Origin: Dendrolimus kikuchii
Taxonomy: Eukaryota > Arthropoda > Insecta > Lepidoptera > Lasiocampidae
Assembly (NCBI GenBank): GCA_019925095.2
Contig: CM034392.1
Coordinates: 7,328,887-7,392,886, forward strand
Reading direction: 5' to 3'
DNA: 64,000 nt
Positions 47,783 through 57,500 of this stretch are shown here, one piece after another. Position numbers and translations under genes: made by a program. Each line of letters starts with the position of its first letter. Positions within the stretch are counted from its first letter, which is position 1. The notes beneath the pieces are model-generated. The model made no database searches and had not been told where the DNA came from. It worked only from the letters and a program-made list of their open reading frames with translations.

Positions 47783-50700
47783 AAATCTTTCGGGGGCAAA
47801 TACATAAAAATTTAATACTATGTAACCTGTACCGCCTGCTCTTTAAACAAAAGGTACGCACTAGACCCAGTAGAGGTTGACTCGCGGCGCAGCCGCAGGG
47901 TAAACTGTAGTATATATACATATATATATTTATTTATTTTCTTTATATACTCATATGGATTGTGTATCTTGTCTGTTATCATTATTTATAAACTGCACCA
48001 CCGTCATGTGGTGTATGTACCACGTGTATTAAAAATCCATTAATCCCTGCCAAGGGTTGCCTGGAAGAGATCGCTTATTAGCGATAAGGCCGCCCATTGT
48101 ACTATCTCTTGTATTTTTCTATTTCTGTTTATCTATGTTTTAGTGTACAATAAAGTGTTTTCTATCTATCTGTCTAAATTTTTAAATGAACTATTCTTTT
48201 TTGGTTTTTAATTTAATAAATTGTATATTTTTAAATTTTGCCATTTCATTAACTGAAATTTAACATTTCATACATAGGAATAGATAATATATACCTAAAC
48301 TATATATAAAAATAAATAAGTTTGTGTATACCGCAGAACTCGTTTGTGTGCTGATCATCAACAAAAAAAAATTTTTTCGTGGAGTATGAAATAATGGATG
48401 GAGTGGAGTATGGAGGAATAAGTATTTCTGTTTTAGAAACCGGCGTATGCTGCAAAAACAGGGGTTCGAATTATAACTGTGTGCTTCGGTGTGACCGATA
48501 CGGATATCCTTCGAAATATGCGAAGTTTCGACGAAGACGTGAATAATCAAATGAAACAAATAAAAGAATTATTCCCTTCACAGGCGTGAGTTTTATATTG
48601 TTGTTAACTCATTGATAAAATCGAAATTCGATGACATTTTATTCCTATGCAAGATTCGAAAACAGTTTGTAAATTATCTGCCACAATGTACAATGTACCA
48701 CAATAAGTATTTTTTTTTAATTCTTTCTTTATTATAAGGATATGAAAAGAGGAAAAATGTGGTTTAAATTGGTTAAGCTATGTATCTAAATTTCAAAAAG
48801 CAAAACAACGCGTTTTTGACGGTTATGTACTGTTTTTCTTTTTTATAATCTTCGGCTTAGTTTCTGACAAGAGACTCACAACGACCACGTTCACGACCGC
48901 GATGTTTCCCGTTTCATTCGCTTGCGGACGTTACAATCATAAACTCTAGTGGAACGGATTATGGAGCGTTGATGTCATAAACAACGAAATACACAAATGT
49001 CATTCATTGGTTGACTTGGAAATTGCGCCTTTTTCAATGTCAGTCGATAGAGAGAATTAATGCTCTATGGTCAACGTCCACTTCGACCTACCTCTTGACA
49101 TGGGTTTTTGTGAGCGCTGTGTGATCAAAAATGATGACGTCAATATGACATTTTTGTTACGACCATCACGACTTTGCTCGCTATGTGGAACGGCTGACGG
49201 AGCATTTTGGGCGTTATGAGCTACTACCGGAACGCGTCCAATATGAATGTCAAAAAACTTTAGACTAGAAAAATATTATTTGCATGTTATGGAGGGTAGA
49301 GGTAAGGAGAACTATTTCTGTATATGAAAAAGTGTCCATCGAAATTGATTAAATTAGGGTGGCGCCACTTTGGCATCAGGGTGAATTTTAAAGAAAGCTC
49401 CAAAAGTTATTACAGTAATATTATAGTATTTTAGTTTTATAAAATTAAATATTACAAAATCATTAAGCGTATTATTCAAAATTCACGAAATAAAATTACT
49501 ATTCACGTGTTCACATAACAATTCTTTGAGATTATATTTAGTAAATCACTTTATACTACGTAAATAGTTGCCGTTTTATAACAGTGTACTGTCACCAACT
49601 ACTCTAGTCGCCAAAGATATTATTTTTTTTAACTCTGCATACTTCGATTCATCTACGACAGCTACATTCACAACATACCCTTTGTCTACATCAGCGCCGT
49701 TGTGGACGGTTTCTGAACTGTTATTTACAGCTTACAACTAGACACTTCTTTAACTATTTTCCTATATGAGATGATTCTCCTTATACATCTACCCTCCATA
49801 GTTCATGTCTGTCATAAATGTCAAATTGTATTAACATTGACAGAGAACATTTTTGTACATTTGCTATGTTTTCTCTCGTTATAGGTTATTTTATCACCTG
49901 TCGCTTTTACTCTGACATTGGCAATATCAATGCCAAAGGCGTTGGAGCCAGTACCAACAAAAATATAATAGAATATGTTTCTCTTTTCCTTTTAAAACCT
50001 GCCTTTTCGAATTAGCTATGACATAGACTGTAACCCTAGCAAAGTCGAAAAAACTGGAAAAATTACATTTCACTAATCAGTCCATTCTTATTATTAATAC
50101 GCTTTTTTATTTATTATTAGCTTCATACGTATGTTAGTAACGGAATCTTTCAAGTTAAATTTGATCAACTTCCCGGTCCAATTGAGCTGAAATTTTGCAG
50201 ATATGTGTATATCGCGTGACAATGCAATAATATGGTACCATGGAGCTGATTTGATGATAGAGTCGGAAGGTGGCCATAGAAACTCCTATACTAAACAAGA
50301 TAGAACGGCTAGCACTCTGCTGCTACATGATAGGCAGGATCTCAAAATAATAGTTAAAAAAAAAAACTAAAAAAAATACGCTTTTATAGAAAATCCAACT
50401 AAAAAATAGAAAATAAATTTTAATAAATTTGAATTAAAAATAGTGTAAGAAAAAATGATTTTATTGTAAAAAAAAGCGTGGGGTGCTTTTCAGGATATTA
50501 TCAAAATAACCCTTCTACTCATATCTGTTCATAAAATATTTATAACTATTGATACCATGCACCCCACGCTTTTTTACAATAAAATCATTTTTTCTTACAC
50601 TATTTTTAATTCAAATTTATTTTCTATTTTTTTTGTTGGATTTTCTATAAAAGCGTATTTTTTTAGTTTTTTTTAAACTTTTTTAGGTGCAAAATTGTAA

Positions 50701-50871
50701 TTTTTGTAAACTTTCTATTTCAGCAAAGAATCGGCGTCTAAAGGGTTGTTGGAAACATACAAAAATGGTAAAACCGGCAGCACATGGCTGGTAGCCAAAG
50801 ACAAACCAGCAATAGACTATACAGAGACAGTTGATGCAGCTTACAAAATTTTATCTCAACAACTAGAATAA
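39756..50871 (+). CDS. SDR3: NAD-dependent short-chain dehydrogenase, second subtype, five exons
   Basis: Coding exons are 39756-39851, 44786-45028, 46843-47019, 48437-48585 and 50724-50871 (TAA), phases 0,0,0,2, giving 270 residues. TGxxxGxG is at 12-19, Asp38 follows beta-2, and NNAG is at 92-95. The tetrad is Asn112, Ser143, Tyr157 and Lys161 (YLGTK). Exon lengths differ slightly from SDR1/SDR2 and equal those of SDR4, and exon 4 opens with KPAYAAK in both. The first intron (4.9 kb) holds a Penelope-like element. Expected role: oxidation or reduction of a small alcohol or ketone with NAD(H); substrate unknown. Confidence 0.92.
39965..40168 (-). mobile_element. Helitron-like fragment
   Basis: Ends 'cctctttataatattagtat' then AGAT, i.e. 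TCTATACTAATATTATAAAGAGG-type start on the minus strand. The other end near 39965 lacks a clear CTAG. In SDR3 intron 1. The following stretch 40170-40865 shows nothing recognised. Confidence 0.55.
40866..41205 (-). mobile_element. Jockey-like LINE 3' end (S2) with ORF2 remnant
   Basis: On the minus strand a frameshifted ORF2 end ('LSRFALLRNGSLGRLSFARW', 'NFFEAGRALVT') runs into the same 3' tail as at 26700, ending in an A run. Several stops. The plus-strand frame 40934-41188 is a shadow of it. Confidence 0.55.
41257..41334 (+). mobile_element. Chimeric SINE head joined to an RTE tail
   Basis: A tRNA-like head 'gtaatggctagtgcacgcgt', as in the SINE at 54791, runs directly into the last 40 bp of the RTE family ('gcaagggaactggcgtga' plus TATG repeats). 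Confidence 0.6.
41341..41357. repeat. Poly(G) run of 17
   Basis: Seventeen G residues in a row; length may be unreliable in an assembly. Confidence 0.9.
41636..42334 (-). pseudogene. Penelope-like ORF, RT end and GIY-YIG endonuclease
   Basis: Residues 15-95 are the end of the reverse transcriptase ('AAFLDHLNS', 'KLAFLDVLILR', 'VYRKPTHTDKYLN'). A second deletion removes the linker present in the copy at 43361-43876. The GIY-YIG domain follows at about 99-185 ('GVYKLDCECGLSYIGQTKRS', 'RVKEH'). The stop is at 41636-41638. The endonuclease in such elements nicks the target. Confidence 0.85.
42264..43349 (-). pseudogene. Penelope-like ORF, N-terminal part up to the first RT motifs
   Basis: About 360 residues. 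The N-terminal region is followed by 'RADKGNATVVMD' and 'APKLYGLPKIHK', the entry motifs of Penelope-type reverse transcriptase. The frame is then cut after 'IPLR' by an internal deletion that removes the palm motifs A to C. It continues out of frame into 41636-42334. Non-functional. Confidence 0.82.
43361..43876 (-). pseudogene. Penelope-like partial copy: linker and GIY-YIG domain
   Basis: Contains the linker missing from the main copy ('HIAGELQHVKRVLQRN', 'LPYIKGVTDRIGHILRR') and the GIY-YIG domain as far as 'YIRFDN'. There it is joined to the 5' region of the main copy. Its far end abuts the inverted copy near 43872. Confidence 0.82.
43859..44377 (+). pseudogene. Penelope-like inverted copy: GIY-YIG C-terminus
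   Basis: The + strand encodes 'HILRRASIKTYFKPQKK', then the complete GIY-YIG domain and the ORF end at 44377. From the GIY-YIG start its C-terminal 134 residues match those of 41636-42334, implying recent origin or gene conversion between the arms. Confidence 0.85.
44570..44760 (+). mobile_element. Probable Penelope-related terminal sequence
   Basis: A hairpin 'ggccactgaaaagtggcc' is followed by 'gaaacgtcgg', an A-rich stretch and 'accgcgcttaaaaccgtt'. Similar motifs flank lepidopteran Penelope-like elements in my recollection. It ends 25 bp before SDR3 exon 2. Confidence 0.4.
45029..46188. other. SDR3 intron 2, first part
   Basis: AT-rich, no repeat shared within the window. Minus-strand frames at 45260-45541 have no family motif. 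Confidence 0.4.
46189..46509 (-). mobile_element. S1 short retroelement, full-length, in SDR3 intron 2
   Basis: Complete copy from the T run (46189) to 'cctgcacggataaaa'. Closest to the copy at 38421. Confidence 0.8.
47403..47463. repeat. (TG)n(TA)n(CA)n(TA)n compound microsatellite
   Basis: A self-complementary array in SDR3 intron 3 that can fold as a hairpin. Confidence 0.9.
47464..47714 (-). mobile_element. Helitron, 'tcggcagacgttgtcc' subfamily
   Basis: CTAG at 47464; the other end is 'ttatatgtga' followed by T. Matches 35472-35798. Flanked by microsatellites on both sides. Confidence 0.65.
47715..47777. repeat. (TA)n microsatellite
   Basis: Interrupted TA run directly after the Helitron. 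Confidence 0.9.
48050..48178 (+). mobile_element. LINE 3'-tail fragment with (CTAT)n end
   Basis: 'ggaagagatcgctt', 'agcgataaggccgcc', 'acaataaagtgtttt' and then CTATCTATCTGTCT. Best-preserved copy of this tail. It lies in SDR3 intron 3. Confidence 0.7.
48866..49233. mobile_element. MITE-like element related to 31643-32142
   Basis: Shares 'gcggacgttacaatcataaa', 'ctagtggaacggatta', 'cctcttgacatgggt' and 'gctatgtggaacg' in the same order, with the left end shortened. In SDR3 intron 4. Confidence 0.65.
49286..49802. mobile_element. MITE candidate with 'atggagggtaga' ends
   Basis: Inverted ends of about 25 bp: 'atggagggtagaggtaagga' and its near complement at 49775-49800. The interior has no transposase. 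Confidence 0.55.
50110..50345 (+). mobile_element. Unnamed interspersed repeat, copy 1
   Basis: Contains 'gctgaaattttgcag', 'cgcgtgacaatgcaataata' and 'atggtaccatggagctgat'. A second copy in inverse orientation is at 60910-61205. No coding frame; class unknown. Confidence 0.6.
50353..50690. repeat. Near-perfect long hairpin just upstream of SDR3 exon 5
   Basis: The left arm (about 50353-50485) and right arm (50559-50690) are reverse complements for about 130 bp with few mismatches; the loop is 73 bp (50486-50558). The arms include 'gcgtggggtgc' and its complement. The right arm ends about 33 bp before the exon 5 acceptor. Confidence 0.88.
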
Positions 50872-50979
50872 TATTCAGACTTTTTTAAGGTTTCTTAGCC
50901 AAAATTGAACCCTTAAATAGTTGTCATGACTATCTATCTGTCTTTATATGTCATATTCTCATTTATTCGGAACTATATT

Positions 50980-51062
50980 ATGAACCTCTGGAATGCACTG
51001 CTGGCATATTTGAGATCTGCTAAGTCTATCCAGTCTTTTAACACACTCGTGAAGCAGCACTA
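50980..51062 (+). pseudogene. LINE ORF2 C-terminal remnant
   Basis: Reads 'NLWNALLAYLRSAKSIQSF' and 'LVKQHYL', the usual end of Jockey/CR1-type ORF2. It starts 109 bp after the SDR3 stop codon. Confidence 0.55.
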
Positions 51063-51104
51063 TCTTTCTGTATCACGTGTTTATTATTGTTGTGGTGTGG
51101 AGAC

Positions 51105-51393
51105 TCGCCTGTTGCCGGAATACTCACTAAAACGCCCCATGTTCCTTTTAGTTGCCTACAGCCAGGGCCGCAAGAAGTGGCTATCGTCTGCTCGAATAGA
51201 CCCTGGCAGGAGTCGTGGAGTCGGCCAAAAGGGCCTCTTCCATTGTCACCGTAGCGGGAAGATGATTTCGCAGCGACAGAATGGGGAGCGCGGAACAACT
51301 CCGCTCTCTCATCCAGCGGCCATAAGTGCGGGGGAACCTGCCCCCGGGTTTCGCCTGCGGCTGTTTGCTCACGGCGCCGGAGTATTCGTCTGA
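51105..51393 (+). mobile_element. GC-rich LINE-like segment
   Basis: Contains 'ccctggcaggagtcgtggag' and 'aagggcctcttcc', which resemble 5' UTRs of R1-type LINEs from memory. Open on + but with no domain. Confidence 0.35.
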
Positions 51394-51457
51394 CCTATTG
51401 GTTATCTACTTTAACCCCAGGCCAACGATATCTTTGCAATTAGGTCTTGTCTATCCA

Positions 51458-51560
51458 AAGGTTAGCTGGAAGAGACTGCTTTAAGCAATAAGGCCGTCCA
51501 TTGTACACCTTTTAGTATTTAAAATTATCGTGTGTTTCTTCCAAACATTTTGGTGTAAAT
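51458..51560 (+). mobile_element. LINE 3'-tail fragment
   Basis: 'ggaagagactgct', 'aagcaataaggccgtcc'; same family as 48050, without the tetranucleotide end. The spacer 51561-52191 holds nothing else recognised. Confidence 0.55.
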
Positions 51561-52191
51561 GTGTGATTAAAAACACGTCAGTCACGTCAGGGTTATATCA
51601 TTTGTTATTTGTATAATTTTAAATTCATTTATAATGACATTGAATGATTCTAATTTATATATCTATGTTTATATGTATCTAATCTACATTTATATGTATA
51701 TGTATATAATCATAATTTATATGTATAAATTCTTTTAGTTGATTATTCCAAAATGAAAGTTAAAATGATCCGTCTAATATCGACTAGTTATTGAAAGTCG
51801 TATATTTACAAAGTCATGTTTTTTAGAAGAAACGGCGAAACAAACTCACCAGCAACATACTTAAATTATTTTAAATTATGTTTATATGCATATTCGTGGT
51901 CCTTTTTCATGTATTTTGAACGAATACAAAGTTTAACAAGGTAATTTGTATGCATAATTACTAAAAGACCTTAGGAGCGATCTTATTGCATCTAGGAGCA
52001 CAATAGAGTGAATGATTACGACAATATAAGTAGTGGAATTATAATTTCATGAAATAGGTTTAATTTAAAATTTACATAATAATAAAAATAAAATGTTTAC
52101 TGTTTTAATAAAATAACACGAAGTGCGCTTTAGTCTACACAGAAAGAAGGTTTCGTAGAGGTGATCAACATTCGTAGATCTTATCATTTTA

Positions 52192-52441
52192 CTAGCTTCT
52201 GCCCGCGACTTCGTCCGCATGGAATAGTAAAAAAAAGTAAGTTAATGAAAACCTCCCGATTTTGAAACATTCTTTATTGCCACTCCTATTGGTTTTAGCG
52301 TGATGATATAGAGCCTATAGCCTTCATCAATAAATGGGCTACTTAACACTGAAATAATTTTTCAAATCAGGCCAGTAGTTCCTGAGATAAGCGTGATCAA
52401 ACAAACAAACAACCTCTTTAACTTTATATAATAGTATAAGA
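52192..52441 (-). mobile_element. Lep1-like Helitron, intact ends
   Basis: CTAG at 52192 preceded by A; the far end 'tatagtataaga' is followed by T. GC-rich hairpin 'cgcgacttcgtccgc'. Closest to 10082-10318. Confidence 0.8.
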
Positions 52442-52670
52442 TGTGTAAACAAACTCTAAACAGATCTTCGTATGCATGTATATTTATTTCTAGAGTTATG
52501 GCAAATAAAGATAGATAACTAAATGTATAAGTAATAATTTAAGAAGTAAAAAATGAACAAGATTGGTGAAATGGGATGCAATAGAAGGTAGTAACTAATA
52601 ATTATAAAATATACGTTGTTAGAAATTAATATGTTTCTTTGGAAGATAGTGTAGCAGTACAGTATTATTT

Positions 52671-52818
52671 ATAATATTACAAAGTTCTAAATATGCCATG
52701 TCTGTTAATTGAATCTATTAAAAAAAACTGGAATAGACTATATAAACAATGGAGATCACGGTGTAATATTTTTTAGTTTTCTTGTCTGTTTGTTTTGGAT
52801 TCACGCAAAAACTGGCAC
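52671..52818 (+). mobile_element. Helitron 5' fragment (longer subfamily)
   Basis: Shares 'aaatatgccatgtctg', 'actggaatagactatataaa' and 'tgtctgtttgtttt' with the copy at 11527-12088; the 3' half is missing. Confidence 0.55.
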
Positions 52819-53239
52819 TTTCGAATCAAGCGGGTAATACCTATATGTACTAACATATCTAATGTGTACTGTTTTTAAGCAAATGAATCAATTGTATTGT
52901 GTTGTTTCGTCTATACATAAGATTATTACTCGACGATTCGACAATTGTCTAAACCAGCGTTCGGCAACCTTTCAGCAGGCAGAGACCACAAGGTAGCAAA
53001 ATCTAGTAAAGGCACTTGTAATATTAAAAACGAATAAACATTTTATTTGTGTTTTGTACGAAATGAGCGAAAAATAACAAAAGCAAAATAACATACACCA
53101 GAAAGTATATAACTACAAATTTCAGTGTGACGATTGAGGCTGTATTTGAGCGGCTATTTTTTGTATGTTAGCTTTCAAGTTAGTAAAAAGGCTCTTGCTG
53201 CTCATCTGCGCGACGAGAAGCATAAAACCAGTTAAAAAC

Positions 53240-54095
53240 CTGCGTCATATAAATAAAAATAATGTTCAATTCTAGCGTCACGACTCACGTAGTTATGATA
53301 AAAACACAATCACTTATTTAATTTTGGGATTAGTCTGCAATTGTAACATATATGACATAACCAAAATAATTAATCATTATAAAATCAACTATTAGGGTAT
53401 TGCTAAAAAACCACCATATTTTGTAAATTGTAGGTGAAACCTCAGATTAATAATATTAAGAGACAAAGTTTTTGCTTCACTTTTCTACTTCTTAGGTTTC
53501 AACGTTTTTGCTTCACTTTTCACTTTTCTTCTCTTGATAATTTAAATAAGAGGAAAAGTCGGTTCTGCCATTCATAAGAGGAAAAGTCGGTTCTGCCATT
53601 AACCCACTCTCTTTGTCGCCTTCGAACACCCCTCACGTCTATATATTGTTTGTCTAACATTGTTATTGCATGTTATCGGTAATTATATATATAAACTACG
53701 AAAATATAATAATTATCTTAATCACAATAATGTGAAAAATCTAAAATTCCGTATTTTCATGTCATTCAAAGATGTTCAGTTTGATTGAATAATATTGATA
53801 TTCATGCTGTTTGGATCTAGTTACTTTGCCTGACATTTAGCAAAGTGAGGTAAAAACATTGTCTCTGAATATTATTAATCTGAGGTTTTACTTACAAAGT
53901 ACAAAATGTCGTGGTTTTTTAGCAATGCCGTAGTATTTGATTTTATAATTATTAATAACTTTGACCATGTCATACATGTTACATTTGCAGACTAATCCCA
54001 AAATTAAAGTAATTGTGTTTTTATTATAATTAGTAGGTAAGTTGTCACGCTAAAATTGAACATTATTTCTATCGATATAATGCACGCATTTCGTA
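53240..54095. mobile_element. Large foldback element, arms about 230 bp
   Basis: The left arm (about 53240-53470) and right arm (about 53865-54095) are reverse complements. Shared blocks include 'aataatgttcaatt', 'ttttgggattagtctgcaa', 'gctaaaaaaccac' and 'cctcagattaataatatt'. The spacer contains a 27-bp direct repeat, 'aagaggaaaagtcggttctg', twice (53547-53600). No transposase. Confidence 0.85.
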
Positions 54096-54258
54096 ATCTA
54101 TTGTAATGTTTATTAATTTTTAGTCTAAATGATGGCTTACTGATGATTTTGGTGTCGTTATTATACCATAGCAAACCATATGTAAAGTCTTTGAATACAA
54201 AAAAGCGTAATTTTCAGGTTCCGCGTTTATACAAATTTACCAGTTTTATTTATGTATA

Positions 54259-54420
54259 GTTCGCACCATGTAAAAAGAACGCTGGCTCTGAACCTGCGCA
54301 GTGAGCGTTTTATCGATCAAATTGACGGTATAAAGAGGGCGAGACGGGGTGATACGACTATACACCTGCGCAGACGCATCCCCTCCACTACCGCTCAGTG
54401 TTCTTTATACGTGGCGGGAC
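54259..54420. mobile_element. Small MITE in the SDR4 promoter region
   Basis: Inverted ends 'caccatgtaaaaagaac' and 'gttctttatacgtggcg', with GC-rich interior. Ends 118 bp before the SDR4 ATG, flanked by TA on both sides. Confidence 0.6.
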
Positions 54421-54428
54421 TTATATAT
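54421..54428 (+). promoter_or_regulatory. Candidate TATA box of SDR4
   Basis: TTATATAT lies 118 bp upstream of the ATG, directly after the MITE. The start site would be near 54453. No clear initiator motif. Confidence 0.3.
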
Positions 54429-54538
54429 GTGGATGTGGATTAACTTACTTTAGACTTGGTGAGTCACTCGTAACCAAAGACTTATATTATTCTTTCAAGA
54501 TTGTAAAACATTATTGATTTAGCACCACCTTAGTTAAC

Positions 54539-57500
54539 ATGTACAATTTAGATGGAAAAAATGTTTTTATAACCGGAGCTGCAAATGGCATCGGTGCTTC
54601 TGTTGTCAGAGATTGCCTTAGGGAAGGTGTTAAGGTACTTATTTTAATTTTATAATATATATTATGTACGTAAAAAATTGTAATAAACAACACTTATGCC
54701 ATTAAAAACTGTATCACTGACGTTATTGTTCCTCCTCTCAACTGTAGGTATTTTTTCTTTATTTCTATGAATTTCATGTATAAAAAAAAGTCATAGTAGC
54801 GTAATGGCTAACGCACGCGTCCCGGACTCAAAGGGCGCGGGTACAATCCTTCGTCAGTTTTTAACCTAATGTGCATATTGTTACAATTACCAGCTGCTAA
54901 CGGTGAAATAAAACATCGTGATGAAACCTGCATATCGAGATAACATATGTGTGTAAATTGATAAGTCGCCTCGGACAAGCGTGGCGGATATACGGTCCGA
55001 TCCCCTATAATGGGAGGCCCGAGCCCAGCAGTGGGACGTATATGGGCTGTTATAGTTATTGTTACAGAATTATGTGGCTAATTACTTAATCTCCTGTATT
55101 CTTATATTTACTTAAATCGAATTACTTATTAAGTTTACTTATTTATTCGTCTTTATATCGAATGCGCTTCCGACCGATTTATCTAGTTTCTGAAAATTGT
55201 ATTATGAATTAATTTTATCCGTGCAGGAACGGCACGCACGCCTGGAGGCGGAGGCCTTGCCTTAGCCCCCGGAGTTAGATCCGAGGTGTCGCTACCCTCA
55301 CCTTAGGTTCCGCCACAAAGCCCCCTGCGGGTTTATTATTTATGATTGTTATTATTACTTATTATTTTTAAGTGTCGCATTTTAGAAATAAATATTGTCT
55401 TTGTTTTTTTTCTGTCGAATAGAGGAATGGGATAGCTTGGATAGGGGAAAGAGGAAGTGGGCCATCTGGACTGTCATTCATCGCACGAACAGGATTAGCT
55501 CAAGGCCAAAAGTTTTCACACCCTTATATTCTGTGAGAGGTTTTTTTTTTGCTCTTGGCATTATTCCGTCCGCGATCGACGTCACAGAATAGTGTGGAAG
55601 ACTCCGAGTGTTGCTACACGAGCGAGCAACCCCAATACCCACTAAAAACCCCCTCCTCCCTGTCGACCCTGCGCTTTTGTTTGTGTTGGAAAGGCTGAGA
55701 TTTAGAACATAGTTACGCCCAGTCGATCCAGCGCAATAAAGTGCCTGGAGTGTGTCCTGGGAGAACACACCCCACTTCGTTGTGCGGGGGTAGAAGGTCC
55801 TTTGCTCTCCTAGCAAGCTAAAGGCCCCCCGCGGTAAACGGAACCTAACTCAGGGAGGGAAGTAATGCGCGTACCTGCCTCTCCGGGTGCCAGCTGAAGG
55901 CCGGCGACCTCGAGAAGACGCATTAGCACGCGCTGCAAGACTTCTCTCCCTATCGCGTTCTGCGGCCTCCTTGAGTGACATTACTGTCTCACAAAAAGTA
56001 ACCGCAGCTCCCCAATTGTCGCCGCTCTGCAGCATGGCCTTGACCAAGTCGCAGGGCGAATCGACCGGACCTATGTGCGTCTCAAGTTCGAAACGCTGCG
56101 GCGCCCATGCGGCGCACTCGACTAGCGTGTGTAACGCCGTGTCGGGCGCGCCGCACTGGCGGCAGTCCGGGGAAGGCAAGCAGCCCACAATGCGATACAG
56201 ATACTTATCGAAACATCCGTGTCCGGTAAGTATCTGCGTCGTCCTGAAGGTCAGGGTGCCGCTGGTGCGGTTGACCCATTCCGTCAGCTGTGGCCTGATT
56301 GCATCCACCGTGTAGCCGCCATAGGCCGCAGGGTTATCGAGCTCTTGAGCCCAGATGGCATATTCTGTGAGAGCTTGATGTTACATCTATCAACCCGGCC
56401 GTAAGTCTAACGATACCGCGGAACGTTCCGCGCGGAAAGTTCGGCGACAGAAGGATTGGCGCTAATCTGTAAAGTCGTGTATTTGTGTATTACTTAGTTC
56501 AAGTCTACCTACTGGGCAATACAACTGCCACAATTATGTAATGTAATGAAATGAAATTTATATATACATAAAAATACAGGTCTTAAGTTATACATATATG
56601 AGTTCACAGGTCATTACCCATAGGGTGTGCAAATATTACATCGTCTTACATTAAAATATTATTTACGTTGACCACGAAAAATTAAATTATGTTAAAGTAT
56701 TGCTGTATGTCAAAAGATAATAATGTCAAATAATTAAATTCATATAAATGTCTCAGCCTCATCTATTTCTTATTCCAATTAAAATAATCATGTACCGAGT
56801 AAAAACACCTATCCAATAACCAATTGTGAAGACTGACTTTAAATAAATTCAAATTAGTACTTTTTATGGCAACAGGCAAATTATTAAATATTTTAACACC
56901 CATAAAATTACATTTTTTTTGTTGTAAGGACAGGTTGCACGACGGATATAGAAGTCGATTTTTTATGGAGGGCCTCAGTAGTATCGGACTTGATTCTCCG
57001 TACGTAGGGAAGAAATCTGGATTCTGTTTTACGAAAACTGTTAATTCCTTAATGTAGACAGAGGGTACCGTAAGAATTTTGTGTTCTTTGTGTGTATGTT
57101 TTAAAGTATAATTATTGTTTTTAGTATTATATTATTATACTCGTATATTCTGTGGTTATCATTAAATCATTTGGGCAATTAGATAGTTAATTTGAATTTT
57201 CATAACATTCAAATCTTTAAGAATTCTAAGTTTTTATTATGAAACAATGACTTGAAGTGGTTATAAACAATATTTCGTGCGTCATTCAAAGATTTTTAAA
57301 TCATAAATTGTACTAGTTGTTAGTCAAAGTTTTTATTACGATAGTTAATTTTGTCTGAAAATAATTCTATACACATCCTATTACTAGGCTCCAGCTTTTC
57401 TAGTTTTTATAGGAACAGAATTTATGTTTCTCCATAAAAAATCCCACCTATTGGTACCGTCACTGTTTTAAGGTGTTTTAGTTTCACCGTTAGCAAGTAG

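Noticed and set aside
52944..53000. hAT transposon end ('agcgttcggcaacctttc')
   Set aside because: Only one short end-like block was seen, with no partner end or transposase.
54780..54860. tRNA gene
   Set aside because: The B box is degenerate, no cloverleaf forms, and a SINE body follows.
56866..57057. Plus-strand 63-residue open frame
   Set aside because: Antisense of a Jockey-like LINE remnant on the minus strand.
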